Shown: positions 34,192-43,020, counted from the first letter of the stretch. The stretch is 64,000 nucleotides of DNA from Chitinophaga caeni (GCF_002557795.1 NZ_CP023777.1:1240001-1304000), one strand, 5' to 3'. Program-made: numbers and translations. Notes: generated by a model not told the origin, from the sequence alone.

Positions 34192-35334
34192 ATGTTAGAT
34201 CAATCGCAACTGCAAGACTATCTAGCACCTATTTCCAAGTGGTTGCTGAACCATGATAATTTGTATACTGATTTGCAAATCGGTAACATGATCGATGCTT
34301 ATGAAGAAGAACATTGGCCCGATCTTGATAATGCTGATATTGTTTTAATCGGTGTAAACGAAGAACGGGGGGCCGGAAGAAAAACGCCTGAAATGCATGC
34401 GCCCGATTTGGTGAGGGAGGCGTTCTACAAGTTATATCATTGGCATCAAGATGTAAAGCTGGCTGATCTCGGGAACCTATTACCGGGAAATGCATTAACG
34501 GATGCATACGCTGCGTTGTCGTCGATTGTAGGGGCCTTGATAGATGCCGGGAAAACGGTATTGGTATTAGGTGGTAGCCATGATCTTACCTATGCCCAGT
34601 ACAAAGCTTATGCAAATAAACAATACATTATTGAACTAACTGTTGCCGATGCATTAATAGATCTCCACGAAGATACGCCTGCACGCGCTGAAAAATTCTT
34701 GATGGATTTGTTTACAGAACAACCCAATTACATCAGGCATTATAATCATATCGGTTTCCAAAGTTACTTCGTTCAGCCCAAGATGTTGGAAACATTAGAT
34801 AAACTTCGGTTTGATTGTTACCGCCTTGGCAAACTGAGAGAAAATCTTGATGAGATAGAACCTGTACTCCGAAACTCCGATATGCTAAGCTTCGATGTTT
34901 GCGCTATTCGGCATGCAGATGCACCTGCGAACGTACTTTCTCCTAATGGTTTTACCGGTGAAGAGGCTTGTGCAATAAGCAGGTATGCAGGCATGAGCGG
35001 GCAGATGAGCAGTTTTGGAATTTACGGGTATAAGCCCACCCAAGATCAGTATGGGCTAACAGCCATGCAAATGGCTCAAATGTTATGGTATTTTGTTGAT
35101 GGCAGGGCTATCAAAAATAAAGAAGCCATGTTGCATGATAAAGATGCCTTCTTGGAATTCCATATAGCCTTCTCCGATATTCATACCAAGTTCCTGAAAA
35201 GCAAGAAAACAGGCAGATGGTGGATGCAGCTTCCGGATAAATCATATATCCCTTGTGCCTATAATGATTATTTATTAGCCAGTAATAACGAGATACCCGA
35301 AAGATGGTTGAGATCCCAAGAAAGGGCCATTTAG
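34192..35334 (+). CDS. Arginase/formimidoylglutamase-family protein with altered metal site
   Basis: This 380-residue ureohydrolase-fold protein resembles Bacteroidota proteins named formimidoylglutamase. Recognisable segments are ADIVLIGVNEERGAGRK, the loop VLVLGGSHD (His130), the strand VADALIDLHED (153-157 being D-A-L-I-D) and SFDVCAIRHADAPA (Asp235). Canonical enzymes hold two Mn ions with H, D-A-H-x-D and D-x-D. Here His of DAHxD is Leu155 and the second Asp of DxD is Cys237, while His130, Asp153, Asp157 and Asp235 remain. Hydrolase activity is thus uncertain. A long C-terminal extension (LEFHIAFSDIHTKFLKSKKT) is additional to arginase. Confidence 0.8.
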   Translation: MLDQSQLQDYLAPISKWLLNHDNLYTDLQIGNMIDAYEEEHWPDLDNADIVLIGVNEERGAGRKTPEMHAPDLVREAFYKLYHWHQDVKLADLGNLLPGNALTDAYAALSSIVGALIDAGKTVLVLGGSHDLTYAQYKAYANKQYIIELTVADALIDLHEDTPARAEKFLMDLFTEQPNYIRHYNHIGFQSYFVQPKMLETLDKLRFDCYRLGKLRENLDEIEPVLRNSDMLSFDVCAIRHADAPANVLSPNGFTGEEACAISRYAGMSGQMSSFGIYGYKPTQDQYGLTAMQMAQMLWYFVDGRAIKNKEAMLHDKDAFLEFHIAFSDIHTKFLKSKKTGRWWMQLPDKSYIPCAYNDYLLASNNEIPERWLRSQERAI

Positions 35335-35363
35335 ATGGAATTTTAAATATAGGTTCCCTTGGC

Positions 35364-35613
35364 AGGAAACAATTGTGGTCTGGGCTAATCCGGTGAAACA
35401 TCCCTTGACAGGAAACAATTGTGGTCTGGGCCAATCGGTGAAACCTCCCCTGACAGGAAACAATTGTGGTCTGGGCCAATTCGGTGAAACATCCCTTGAC
35501 AGGAAACAATTGTGGTCTGGGCCAATTCGGTGAAACCTCCCCTGACAGGAAACAATTGTGGTCTGGGCCAATCGGTGAAACATCCCCTGACAGGAAACAA
35601 TTGTGGTCTGGGC
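35364..35613. repeat. Tandem array, six 45-46-bp units, adjoining a RAYT gene
   Basis: Units start at 35364, 35410, 35455, 35501, 35547 and 35592, each beginning AGGAAACAATTGTGGTCTGG and continuing with GCC/GCT AAT, CGGTGAAAC and a TCCCYTGAC end. Differences among units are a few substitutions and one-base indels. Each carries the octamer GTCTGGGC, the left half of the palindrome that ends the array. There are no unique spacers. Frames reading through it on both strands are by-products of the repeats. Confidence 0.9.
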
Positions 35614-35627
35614 TCGCGAGCCCAGAC
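35606..35627. repeat. 22-bp perfect palindrome closing the array (REP-like hairpin)
   Basis: GTCTGGGCTCG followed by its exact reverse complement CGAGCCCAGAC. The left half is shared with every array unit; the right half occurs once. In single-stranded form it gives a stable hairpin, the type of structure RAYT enzymes recognise. Confidence 0.85.
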
Positions 35628-35690
35628 TGCTGGATCCGGACTGCTGGATCCGGACTGCTGGATCCCAGACTGCTGGATCCGGACTGATGG
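35625..35690. repeat. Five 14-15-bp direct repeats after the palindrome
   Basis: Copies of GACTGCTGGATCC start at 35625, 35639, 35653, 35668 and 35682 (the last degenerate, GACTGATGG). They lie between the palindrome and the RAYT gene. Confidence 0.8.
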
Positions 35691-35772
35691 AAAAATGAAC
35701 AAACTGAACAGGATATCTAAAACAAAATTCCGGTAATTTGCCTTTTTGTTAATCCATTAACCTTTGTTTGCA

Positions 35773-36258
35773 ATGAATAGGCAGAGAACGAGTCTTCGGT
35801 TGCCGGGGTATGAGTATTCCAAAAATGGACTGTATTTTGTCACATTTGTCACTTATAATAGAGAGAAATTTTTCGGGAACATCAGGAATGGCTTTATGTG
35901 TTTAAATGAATATGGACCCATGGCTTACAATAGGGTGTATTGGTTGGAAGAACAATATCCCTATGTAAAAATCCATGCTTTTGTAATTATGCCGGATCAT
36001 GTTCATATCTTGTTAGAGATCAAAGCTACCGGAAGGGAAACCATGAAGGTGAAAACATTGATGAGTCTTGTCGGGGCATATAAATCAACCACAGCCGCCC
36101 GAATCAGGGAAGCCGGTTTGCGAAATTTCAGGTGGCAGGCATCTTTCCATGAATGGATTCTTAGAAAGAGTTGGAATCCAGCGAACTTTAACCGTTATAT
36201 TCTTCGCAACCCGGCCAATTATTTAAAAAGAAAGAAACAAAATAGTAGAATAGGTTAA
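35773..36258 (+). CDS. REP-associated tyrosine transposase (RAYT, Y1 HUH family)
   Basis: This 161-residue single-strand DNA transposase is of the IS200-like Y1 superfamily, in the RAYT branch. The N-terminal RLPGYEYSKNGLYFVTFVTY, the metal-binding HUH motif in MPDHVHILLEI (His 76 and 78), and the helix FHEWILRKSWNPANFNRYILRNP are visible. In the last of these, Tyr142 matches the catalytic tyrosine of the E. coli RAYT. It appears intact. RAYTs are domesticated, usually single-copy genes that cut at palindromic REP sequences; the repeats and palindrome just upstream fit this. A TTG at 35764 is a less likely start. The stop overlaps the convergent DUF2891 stop. Confidence 0.9.
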   Translation: MNRQRTSLRLPGYEYSKNGLYFVTFVTYNREKFFGNIRNGFMCLNEYGPMAYNRVYWLEEQYPYVKIHAFVIMPDHVHILLEIKATGRETMKVKTLMSLVGAYKSTTAARIREAGLRNFRWQASFHEWILRKSWNPANFNRYILRNPANYLKRKKQNSRIG

Positions 36259-37364
36259 AGGCCCCGCATAATGGCATACACGGCAAATGTACCCAGCCAA
36301 TGATCACCGCTATAATGGCCACTTACAACATTAGGCAAAGCTGCATCAAGATGTTCGAGCGCTAACTTCTTAATAGCAGCTTCATTGGCACCCGCATGTT
36401 TGGAAATATTGAACAAGCACCATGCGCGGCTTAAATTCAATCCTTCCAGGTGGACGAGCTTACCATCTGTTCTGTCATTAACAATGGTGATCTTGAATAA
36501 TTCATCGGGGTGTTGGTACAATCCCGGCAAAAATTCGTGCAACCATTTTTGATATTCCGCAGCAGGTAAGATACGCCACATCAAGTCCGCTTCTTCCAAA
36601 GAAGGGGAGAGGAAGTCATAGCCACCCGGCTCCCATTGTACCGGGGCATTTTTATCATTAGCATAAAAGCGGGTTGCCGCACTTTTTATAGCTGCTTGTA
36701 AAGCTTCATCCTTTACGGTGCTTGCATAGTCCCAGGCTAAGCTCAAACCGAAAGCGAGGTTGGTATGTTCACCAACACGGATGGCATAGGCTAAATTGGA
36801 AAGGAATGAAATATAAGATTGCGCTATGTATTTCGCCAATGGTTCAACATTCGCAGCCAGTTGCTGTCCCAACGGATCTTGCCAGGTATATAATTCAGCG
36901 TACAGTTGTAACAACCAGCTCCACCCGTAAATTCTTTCGAAGCCACGATTCTCCTTGTTTTTAAAGACTTTTATTTCCTGGAGAATATTTGCGGCAGATA
37001 AATTTTGTGTCAACTTTTTTTTAATCACAGCCTCACTTGGTAAGTTTTTAAACTCTTTCAGCAAACGCACCAATGTCCAGTGACCGTGAACGCTGCTGTG
37101 CCAATCGAAGCAGCCGTAAAAGGCGGGGTGGTAATTTATCGGCGCAACAGTGTAATCGGAATCGGGAAATACGATGCCTGTTTTATAAGGGTATTCCTGT
37201 TGCATACAGCGAAGCGGTAAGCTTGCCAAATGTTCGGCGCCTGCAACGGAGAGTTCTATTTTACCCTTAGTTTGCGTGTAAAGCGGCGTTGAAAGCTGTG
37301 CCATACCTTTTGTTTGTAAAATGAGAACGGTGGCAATAAAAATAAAAATGCGTTTAAAATACAT
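36255..37364 (-). CDS. DUF2891 family secreted protein
   Basis: This 369-residue protein has a signal peptide (IFIFIATVLILQTKGMA, then Q). The sequence fits DUF2891: GAEHLASLPLRCMQQEYPYK, HPAFYGCFDWHSSVHGHWTLVRLL, RIYGWSWLLQLYAEL and a C-terminal SGHYSGDHWLGTFAVYA. The alternating helices and aromatic/His motifs suggest an (alpha/alpha) toroid like those of glycan-processing proteins; no activity is established for the family. The 3' end overlaps the RAYT stop codon by four bases. The gene is followed upstream by the FAD reductase gene, on the same strand, 17 bases away. Confidence 0.88.
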   Translation of the reverse strand: MYFKRIFIFIATVLILQTKGMAQLSTPLYTQTKGKIELSVAGAEHLASLPLRCMQQEYPYKTGIVFPDSDYTVAPINYHPAFYGCFDWHSSVHGHWTLVRLLKEFKNLPSEAVIKKKLTQNLSAANILQEIKVFKNKENRGFERIYGWSWLLQLYAELYTWQDPLGQQLAANVEPLAKYIAQSYISFLSNLAYAIRVGEHTNLAFGLSLAWDYASTVKDEALQAAIKSAATRFYANDKNAPVQWEPGGYDFLSPSLEEADLMWRILPAAEYQKWLHEFLPGLYQHPDELFKITIVNDRTDGKLVHLEGLNLSRAWCLFNISKHAGANEAAIKKLALEHLDAALPNVVSGHYSGDHWLGTFAVYAIMRGL

Positions 37365-37381
37365 TGGTTGACGTCAGTTTA

Positions 37382-38632
37382 TTAACTCTTGTTGAATAGT
37401 AATTTGAAATAAAATGATGGTTTTGTAAGTTGCTTGCGCAAATCGATCTCGTAAAACATGCAGGAGATCAATGATTTTAATTGTTTGTTCTTGGTGCCTA
37501 AGTTCATTAAGAAATTAAATAAACGAGGATATTTGACTAATTGTTGCAAACGGTGACTGAGCTTCAACTCCGGCCCCAGCGCTTTATACACCCTGGCGTC
37601 ATAAGCAGATAGGAATGCGGCGCTGAAATCGTTAGCTGCTAGAGCTTCCTTGGCCTTATCTGCGGCAAACCTACCCGTGTAAATCGCGTTGCCGATACCC
37701 TCTCCCGTAAATGGGTCTATTAGGTAAGCTGCATCACCGGTCAACATGTAATTTTCGCCGGATATAACCCTTTGCTTGCTTCCCAGGGGCAAACCATATC
37801 CTTCGATATTGCTTACCAGTTCGGCATTCTTAAAACGTTCTTGAAAAACAGGATCTTGTGCAATCGTATCTTGTAATAGCTTTTTTAAGTTTACTTTCTC
37901 CTTCCTAACGTGGTCTGAAAGCATGTCTAGCCCAACATTTGCCTCACCATTCGGTAGCGGAAATATCCATAGATATCCCGGCAATAGGGATTTCAGGAAA
38001 TGTAACTCGATGAAATTGTCTGCTTGCATACCGGTAACGCCTTTGTAATAGGCCCTTATCCCGGCAGCATAATGCTTGGGTTCCATCTGGATGTTTGCAA
38101 CTTGCTTCGTAAAACTGCTATGCGCACCATTAGCAATGATCAACAACTTGGCATGGATTGTTAAGTCTCCCTTTGCATCGGAAACAGTATATCCTTCCGA
38201 TGTTTTTTGATATTGCTCTATGGCAATGCCTTCTATTAATGAAATGTTTTGACTGCGTTTCAACTCGTCTACTAAAAAATTGTCGAAATCAATACGCTTA
38301 CAAACAAATCCCATCGGTAAATCTACTTTCTTGTCATAGGCAGGTTTGTACGGAACTTCCATGCTGGTTCTACCGGGCGCAACGAAAGTTACTCCCCAAC
38401 TATCTTCTTTCGGGGCAAATTCCCGGAGTCTCCGTGCAATGGCCGGGTCGATCTTCTCAAGGCAAGTAATAACTTTGCCGCTTAATCCATCTCCGCATAC
38501 TTTGTCCCGGGGAAAAACTGCTTTATCCACAACGATACTTTGTATTCCTTGCCTGTCAAGTTGCAATGCGGCGGCAGCTCCCGCGGGCCCTGCGCCGATG
38601 ATGCAAACCGGTATATTGAACTGTTGCTTCAT
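37382..38632 (-). CDS. FAD-dependent oxidoreductase, geranylgeranyl reductase family
   Basis: The protein is about 416 residues from the ATG at 38632 (an ATG at 38650 adds six). An N-terminal Rossmann FAD motif (VCIIGAGPAGAAAALQLDR), the RDKVCGDGLSGKV loop, and the late FAD-binding box MLTGDAAYLIDPFTGEGIGNAI place it in the geranylgeranyl-reductase-like group of PHBH-fold flavoproteins. Bacteroidota members reduce prenyl chains or hydroxylate unknown substrates. A cysteine in the KVCGDG motif is shared with archaeal GGR. No isoprenoid genes are adjacent. Likely cotranscribed with DUF2891. Confidence 0.85.
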   Translation of the reverse strand: MKQQFNIPVCIIGAGPAGAAAALQLDRQGIQSIVVDKAVFPRDKVCGDGLSGKVITCLEKIDPAIARRLREFAPKEDSWGVTFVAPGRTSMEVPYKPAYDKKVDLPMGFVCKRIDFDNFLVDELKRSQNISLIEGIAIEQYQKTSEGYTVSDAKGDLTIHAKLLIIANGAHSSFTKQVANIQMEPKHYAAGIRAYYKGVTGMQADNFIELHFLKSLLPGYLWIFPLPNGEANVGLDMLSDHVRKEKVNLKKLLQDTIAQDPVFQERFKNAELVSNIEGYGLPLGSKQRVISGENYMLTGDAAYLIDPFTGEGIGNAIYTGRFAADKAKEALAANDFSAAFLSAYDARVYKALGPELKLSHRLQQLVKYPRLFNFLMNLGTKNKQLKSLISCMFYEIDLRKQLTKPSFYFKLLFNKS

Positions 38633-38745
38633 GGATTCTTGGTTATACACTTAGTTTCTGTGAGGACGAATGTAGTAAAAAACAGGCTCAATAGCGGGCT
38701 AAAAAATCTTCCGAATGGCTATCTTTACGGCAAAAATCTAATTTC

Positions 38746-39060
38746 ATGTTTGGTGATTTAATGGGAAAGCTGCAAGGTATGCAGCAAAAAATGCAAGAAA
38801 CGAAAGGCCGCTTGGCAAATATTACAGTTACCGGGGAAGCGGCTGATGGTTTGGTGAAAGTAGTCGCAAACGGTAACCGTGAAATTAAGAGTTTAGAGAT
38901 TGATGAATCTTTATGCTCGGCTGATCGTAAAGAGGAGCTGGAGGATTTGATGATCACTGCCTTGAACAGGGCGCTTAAGAATGCTGAAAATGTTTGGGAG
39001 ACCGAGATGAAAGGTGCTGCTGGTGGACTTTTTGGCGGAATGGGGCTGCCGGGGTTGTAA
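38746..39060 (+). CDS. YbaB/EbfC family nucleoid-associated protein
   Basis: This 104-residue member of the YbaB/EbfC family starts FGDLMGKLQGMQQKMQE with the amphipathic helix. The sheet segment ITVTGEAADGLVKVVANGNREIKSLEID and the C-terminal helix with DLMITALNRALKNAEN follow, then a glycine-rich tail GGLFGGMGLPGL. The dimer binds DNA with little specificity. In many bacteria the gene sits next to dnaX/recR; here it lies alone between the FAD reductase (divergent) and dacB (convergent). A TATCTTTA box is located about 25 bases upstream. Confidence 0.95.
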   Translation: MFGDLMGKLQGMQQKMQETKGRLANITVTGEAADGLVKVVANGNREIKSLEIDESLCSADRKEELEDLMITALNRALKNAENVWETEMKGAAGGLFGGMGLPGL

Positions 39061-39106
39061 GAAATAAGATGTTTGTAGCCGGGGCATAAGTTGACCCGGC
39101 TTTATA

Positions 39107-40423
39107 TTAATACTGTTGGTAGATTTTCACCAGGAATGCTTCTGTGCCGCGGCGGATTTGTGTACTGGTTGCATGGTGATTGTTGACCAAGATACTGAAA
39201 GCCAGTGTCCTTCCTTTGCGGGTAATCAAATACCCGCTCAACGCAACACAACCATTTAAAGTGCCTGTCTTGGCAAAAACAGCATTTGGCGCCTCTCTAA
39301 AATAGTACTTCAACGTTCCTTTTCCCCCTGTCGCAAATATTTGAAACAGGCGCTCTTTCGGAAACTGGTTGTATAATTTCTTTAACACGTACACGAAATC
39401 CATAGGGCTGAATAAATTATACCGTGACAAGCCGGAACCGTCTGCCCACTGCGGATCTTGCGGGAACTCGTTCAATAATTCTCCTTTTACTTTCTTGATG
39501 ACCCTAGCCGTGGCAATGGTGTCAAATTGCTCCGCGGAAATCATCATTAGCAATTGTTCTGCAAAGAAGTTATCACTATGATGCATGAAGGGGATAAGGA
39601 GGGAGTCCAATGGCCGGCTATGTAAAAGCCTTCCTGTTCCATGTGCAGGAATATTATTCGCTTGATGCCAGGTATTTACTGCTTTGTGAAGTGTATCCTG
39701 CAAGCGGAAGGCTACCTGTTGAAGATCGCCTGTTATAAAAGGAACATCGCTGATAAAACGGGAAGTGTCCTCTTTTTTATAGTGTAAATAAAATTCATTC
39801 TTTCTCTCGTCCCTATCGGCGTAAGTGTTTTCTGTAGAATCCGGTGTTGATTGGATATGAACAGGGAAACCGGGAATTATATGATACTTGCCTTGGTGCC
39901 AATTGATACGGGCGATATTTCCATACATAGGTAATTCATTCCTTTCCGGCTGATAATAGTCGGGATAGTCACCCCAAGCCCACCCTGGCCCGAAGCGCGT
40001 ATTTTCGTTAACAGCGGGAACCAGGTAAATATGCTTTGCTGTAGTAGACAGTAGTTGATATAAGGGTTGGCGATCTTTAAAATCCGGATGCAAAAATGAC
40101 GGATCTCCCGTTCCTTTAATCCAGATGGCCGTATCATTTTCCCAAATTCTGGCTGCCGGTAGAGAGTCTCCTAAGAAGCTGAGTGCGCTAAAAAGTGTAA
40201 TGATCTTCGTATTAGAAGCAGGCTGGAAGAATTTATTGCCTTGATATTGAAACCAGGTTTTCCCGGATTGAATATCCTCGATATAAATACCGGTATGTGC
40301 AGTTTGAAATGCCGAGTCCGACAGCATATCGGCAGCCCAGGACTTAATCTTCGCCGTAGATTGGGGAAAAGCTTGGGTGGCCATTAATAGCAAGCTAAAT
40401 GAGATCAGGTATTTTCTTGTCAT
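39107..40423 (-). CDS. dacB: D-alanyl-D-alanine carboxypeptidase/endopeptidase (PBP4 type)
   Basis: This 438-residue class C penicillin-binding protein has a signal peptide (YLISFSLLLMATQAFPQS). The active-site motifs are S-x-x-K in FQPASNTKIITLFSAL, S-x-N in MHHSDNFFAEQLLM and KTG in FAKTGTLNGCVALSGYL, in the right order. PBP4 enzymes trim the terminal D-Ala and cut cross-links in peptidoglycan in the periplasm. The inserted middle region between the first two motifs is typical. The gene is convergent with ybaB. Confidence 0.93.
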   Translation of the reverse strand: MTRKYLISFSLLLMATQAFPQSTAKIKSWAADMLSDSAFQTAHTGIYIEDIQSGKTWFQYQGNKFFQPASNTKIITLFSALSFLGDSLPAARIWENDTAIWIKGTGDPSFLHPDFKDRQPLYQLLSTTAKHIYLVPAVNENTRFGPGWAWGDYPDYYQPERNELPMYGNIARINWHQGKYHIIPGFPVHIQSTPDSTENTYADRDERKNEFYLHYKKEDTSRFISDVPFITGDLQQVAFRLQDTLHKAVNTWHQANNIPAHGTGRLLHSRPLDSLLIPFMHHSDNFFAEQLLMMISAEQFDTIATARVIKKVKGELLNEFPQDPQWADGSGLSRYNLFSPMDFVYVLKKLYNQFPKERLFQIFATGGKGTLKYYFREAPNAVFAKTGTLNGCVALSGYLITRKGRTLAFSILVNNHHATSTQIRRGTEAFLVKIYQQY

Positions 40424-40427
40424 ATAT

Positions 40428-40458
40428 TATAAAAGAAGCCCCGCATTAAACGGGGCTT
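40428..40458 (-). terminator. Terminator of the Gfo/Idh/MocA gene
   Basis: Minus strand: AAGCCCCG, seven bases, CGGGGCTT followed by CTTTTATAAT, 16 bases after the stop at 40474. Confidence 0.75.
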
Positions 40459-40473
40459 TATTATATGTAGTCA

Positions 40474-41805
40474 TTAACTAAAATACTTGGTAATGCCTGG
40501 TTTGGCATGCGCATAACTACCGTCTTCTAAAGGTAAAACCGGTGGCGGCGCATCAAAGGCATAGCGTTGCGGTTGAATGCTCAAACCGGAATTCAATGCT
40601 TGATCCCAATGGATCACCTGGCCGGAATAAGTGGAGAGCCTGCCAATGATGGCCGACAAAGTTGCTTCTGCGCCTCTTTCGGCATCGGCAAACTTGTATT
40701 CATTCTTGGCAATAGCTGCAAATAGCTCATCATGTTCTGTTTGATAAGGGTTGTTTTCTTTTGATTTATCAAATTGATACAACACTTTTCCTTTATGATC
40801 CACGATGGTGGCACGGTCGCAAAGGATGCGGCCTTTTGTGCCCACGATTTCTTCATCTACACGGCTCGGTGCATCTTTCCAGTGGCGGCATTGGCTATTC
40901 ATTACCACGCCGTTTTTGTAGCGGTATTCAACCGCGTGATGATCGAAAATCTCGCCGTATTCTTTACCGGTACGTACGGCTCTTCCGCCCATGCCCAGCG
41001 CGGTATCGGGTGTTTCGCCCATGAACCAGTTGCCGACATCGATATTGTGAATATGTTGTTCCACGATATGATCCCCGCAGATCCAGGTAAAATAATACCA
41101 GTTGCGCATTTGGTATTCCATCTCGGTTTGATTGGCTTGACGGCGTTTCATCCATAAAGCGCCTTGGTTCCACCAAACTTGAGCTGCCAGCATATCACCG
41201 ATAATGCCGTCCTGGAAGCGTTTATATAATTCCCTGTAAGAGTTTTGATATCTTCTTTGCAGTCCTACAACAACATTCAGCTTTTTGGATTTGGCGATTG
41301 CCGCGGCATCCAACACTTTCTTGATGCCCGCGGGATCCGTGGCTACGGGCTTCTCCATGAAAATATGTTTACCCTGGCGAACCGCTTCTTCGAAGTGGAT
41401 AGGGCGAAATCCCGGAGGGGTTGTAAGGATTACTACATCGGCCATTGCGATGGCTTGCTTGTAAGCATCGAACCCGATGAATTTATTATTACCGACATTG
41501 ATGCGCCCGGGTTTATCGGCCAACGCTTCTTTCAGGTTCGCCAAGCTACTTTCGAGGCGATCGCTGAAAGCATCAGCCATTGCTACTAATTGCACATTTT
41601 GAGCAGTACTCAAAGCTTGACCCGCAGCGCCGGTACCCCTACCGCCGCAGCCAATTAAGGCTATCTTTATGACATTGTCAGAACCGGAAAAATAATTTGC
41701 AGAAGAGATGATCGGCATAGCCATGAGGCCACCTGCAATGAGGGAACCCTTTTTCATGAAGTTCCTGCGATCTAAGTGGAATTTTGTTGATTTTTCGTTT
41801 TCCAT
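40474..41805 (-). CDS. Gfo/Idh/MocA family oxidoreductase with Tat signal
   Basis: This 443-residue protein begins with a twin-arginine-type signal (HLDRRNFMKKGSLIAGG, then a hydrophobic stretch), implying export in folded form. An NAD(P) Rossmann domain (IKIALIGCGGRGTGAAG) and the family signature EKPVATDPAGIKKVL follow. The C-terminal dimerisation sheet domain has YYFTWICGDHIVEQHIHNIDVGNW with the catalytic-type D-H pair. The family oxidises or reduces sugars and cyclitols; these exported members sit in Bacteroidota carbohydrate loci. It is upstream of the terminator and shares its strand with the SUMF1-like gene. Confidence 0.92.
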   Translation of the reverse strand: MENEKSTKFHLDRRNFMKKGSLIAGGLMAMPIISSANYFSGSDNVIKIALIGCGGRGTGAAGQALSTAQNVQLVAMADAFSDRLESSLANLKEALADKPGRINVGNNKFIGFDAYKQAIAMADVVILTTPPGFRPIHFEEAVRQGKHIFMEKPVATDPAGIKKVLDAAAIAKSKKLNVVVGLQRRYQNSYRELYKRFQDGIIGDMLAAQVWWNQGALWMKRRQANQTEMEYQMRNWYYFTWICGDHIVEQHIHNIDVGNWFMGETPDTALGMGGRAVRTGKEYGEIFDHHAVEYRYKNGVVMNSQCRHWKDAPSRVDEEIVGTKGRILCDRATIVDHKGKVLYQFDKSKENNPYQTEHDELFAAIAKNEYKFADAERGAEATLSAIIGRLSTYSGQVIHWDQALNSGLSIQPQRYAFDAPPPVLPLEDGSYAHAKPGITKYFS

Positions 41806-41880
41806 GTTAAATTTTTTGATTGCTGCCGGCTAGCCGGAGATTTGATTTTAGTACTATATAGGTGGATGTTGAATGATTGA

Positions 41881-42852
41881 TTAACGCGCTCCTACATATT
41901 TGTCGATCACGGATTCAAAAAATGCTGCTGCTTCTTCCGGTGTAGGTTGTTGTAAAGGGCGGACAATACGGAAGCCGATAAAAGGGGCATCTGCATTCCA
42001 CCATTTACTTTTGGGTATTTGCGGATCCCGGCGGTTCCAATTGATGTCCGATTTCAGCCTGGTGGCACTTCTTGCCTGGCTTGCCTCATCTTTGTAATTG
42101 CCACCTTTGATAGTCCTGGGCGATTTTGCTGTCGGTTTATTCCAAGGGTTCTTGTTGGAGGCTTTCGACAAGAAAGCTTCATCGTATTGATCGAGTGTCC
42201 ATTCTGCAACATTGCCGAGCATGTCATATAGTCCCCAGGCATTGGGTTGCAACTGACCTACTTTATGATATTTATCTTCACTATTCTTTTTATACCAAGC
42301 GTATTTCTCTAGTTGACCGGGATCATCTCCGAAAGGATATGCCGTTGTAGAACCGGCCCTGCATGCATACTCCCACTCGGCTTCAGTTGGCAGCCTGTAA
42401 AATACGCCTGTTTTATGATATAACCACCTGCAATACATTAATGCACCGTACTGGCTCATACTGTTGGCCGGGTATCCGCCGCTTTTACCCATTCCTAAAG
42501 TCAAATCAATGTAGGGAGGGCTGGGGCGGGTCATGCCATCTGGCAGGTCTTCCTGGTCTTTATCGGCATCGGCAAAAATATCATACTCATCGAAAGTTAC
42601 TTCGTGAACGCCGATCCAGAAAGGATCTACGCTTACTTTCTTCCTCGGTCCCTCATTGGGATTCCTGCCTTTCTCTTTTGAATCGCTGCCCATCTGGAAG
42701 GTGCCGCCTTGGATAGCCTGCATCTCGAACGTCACTTCCGTGCCGGGAATACTTTGGGTATACGCTTTAAATTCTTGTTTGCCAGTCTGTTGTGCTAAAG
42801 TAGGTAGACTAATAAGGCTGCTTGCTAAAAAAACGATGCTAATATTTTTCAT
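41881..42852 (-). CDS. SUMF1/formylglycine-enzyme-fold protein, secreted
   Basis: This 323-residue protein has a signal peptide (ISIVFLASSLISLPTLA, then QQ). It carries the FGE-sulfatase domain: MQAIQGGTFQMGSDSKEKG, FWIGVHEVTFDEYDIFA, RLPTEAEWEYACRAGSTTAYPFG cut by a 34-residue loop, and GLYDMLGNVAEWTLDQYD, ending APFIGFRIVRP. The two redox cysteines that make formylglycine (in the RGGSW-x-C region) are absent: the equivalent stretch is TIKGGNYKDEASQARSATRL-like, without Cys. It should therefore not activate sulfatases; no sulfatase gene is near. A binding or other role is likely. Confidence 0.88.
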   Translation of the reverse strand: MKNISIVFLASSLISLPTLAQQTGKQEFKAYTQSIPGTEVTFEMQAIQGGTFQMGSDSKEKGRNPNEGPRKKVSVDPFWIGVHEVTFDEYDIFADADKDQEDLPDGMTRPSPPYIDLTLGMGKSGGYPANSMSQYGALMYCRWLYHKTGVFYRLPTEAEWEYACRAGSTTAYPFGDDPGQLEKYAWYKKNSEDKYHKVGQLQPNAWGLYDMLGNVAEWTLDQYDEAFLSKASNKNPWNKPTAKSPRTIKGGNYKDEASQARSATRLKSDINWNRRDPQIPKSKWWNADAPFIGFRIVRPLQQPTPEEAAAFFESVIDKYVGAR

Positions 42853-43020
42853 GCTGATTTTGGTGAATAAGTAGAGCTGGTGAATTTAATAATTCATATA
42901 AGAACATGCAATTTATTTTACGGAAGCGGTTTAAATAGCAGATAAACTGGTAGTTTTTTAGAAAAATTGCCCTTATCTTGAATGCGATTAATTTCAAGAA
43001 CTTTACCAAAATTCCTCGTT

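Noticed and set aside
35364..35613. CRISPR array
   Set aside because: The 45-46-bp units are contiguous and almost identical throughout; there are no unique spacers, no leader and no cas genes.
35111..35736. Several ORFs of 73-132 codons on both strands over the 45-bp array
   Set aside because: They consist of the repeat unit translated repeatedly (unit length 45-46 lets frames stay open), have no start context and no homologous look.
41881..42852. Sulfatase-activating enzyme
   Set aside because: FGE catalytic cysteines are absent and no sulfatase gene is nearby.
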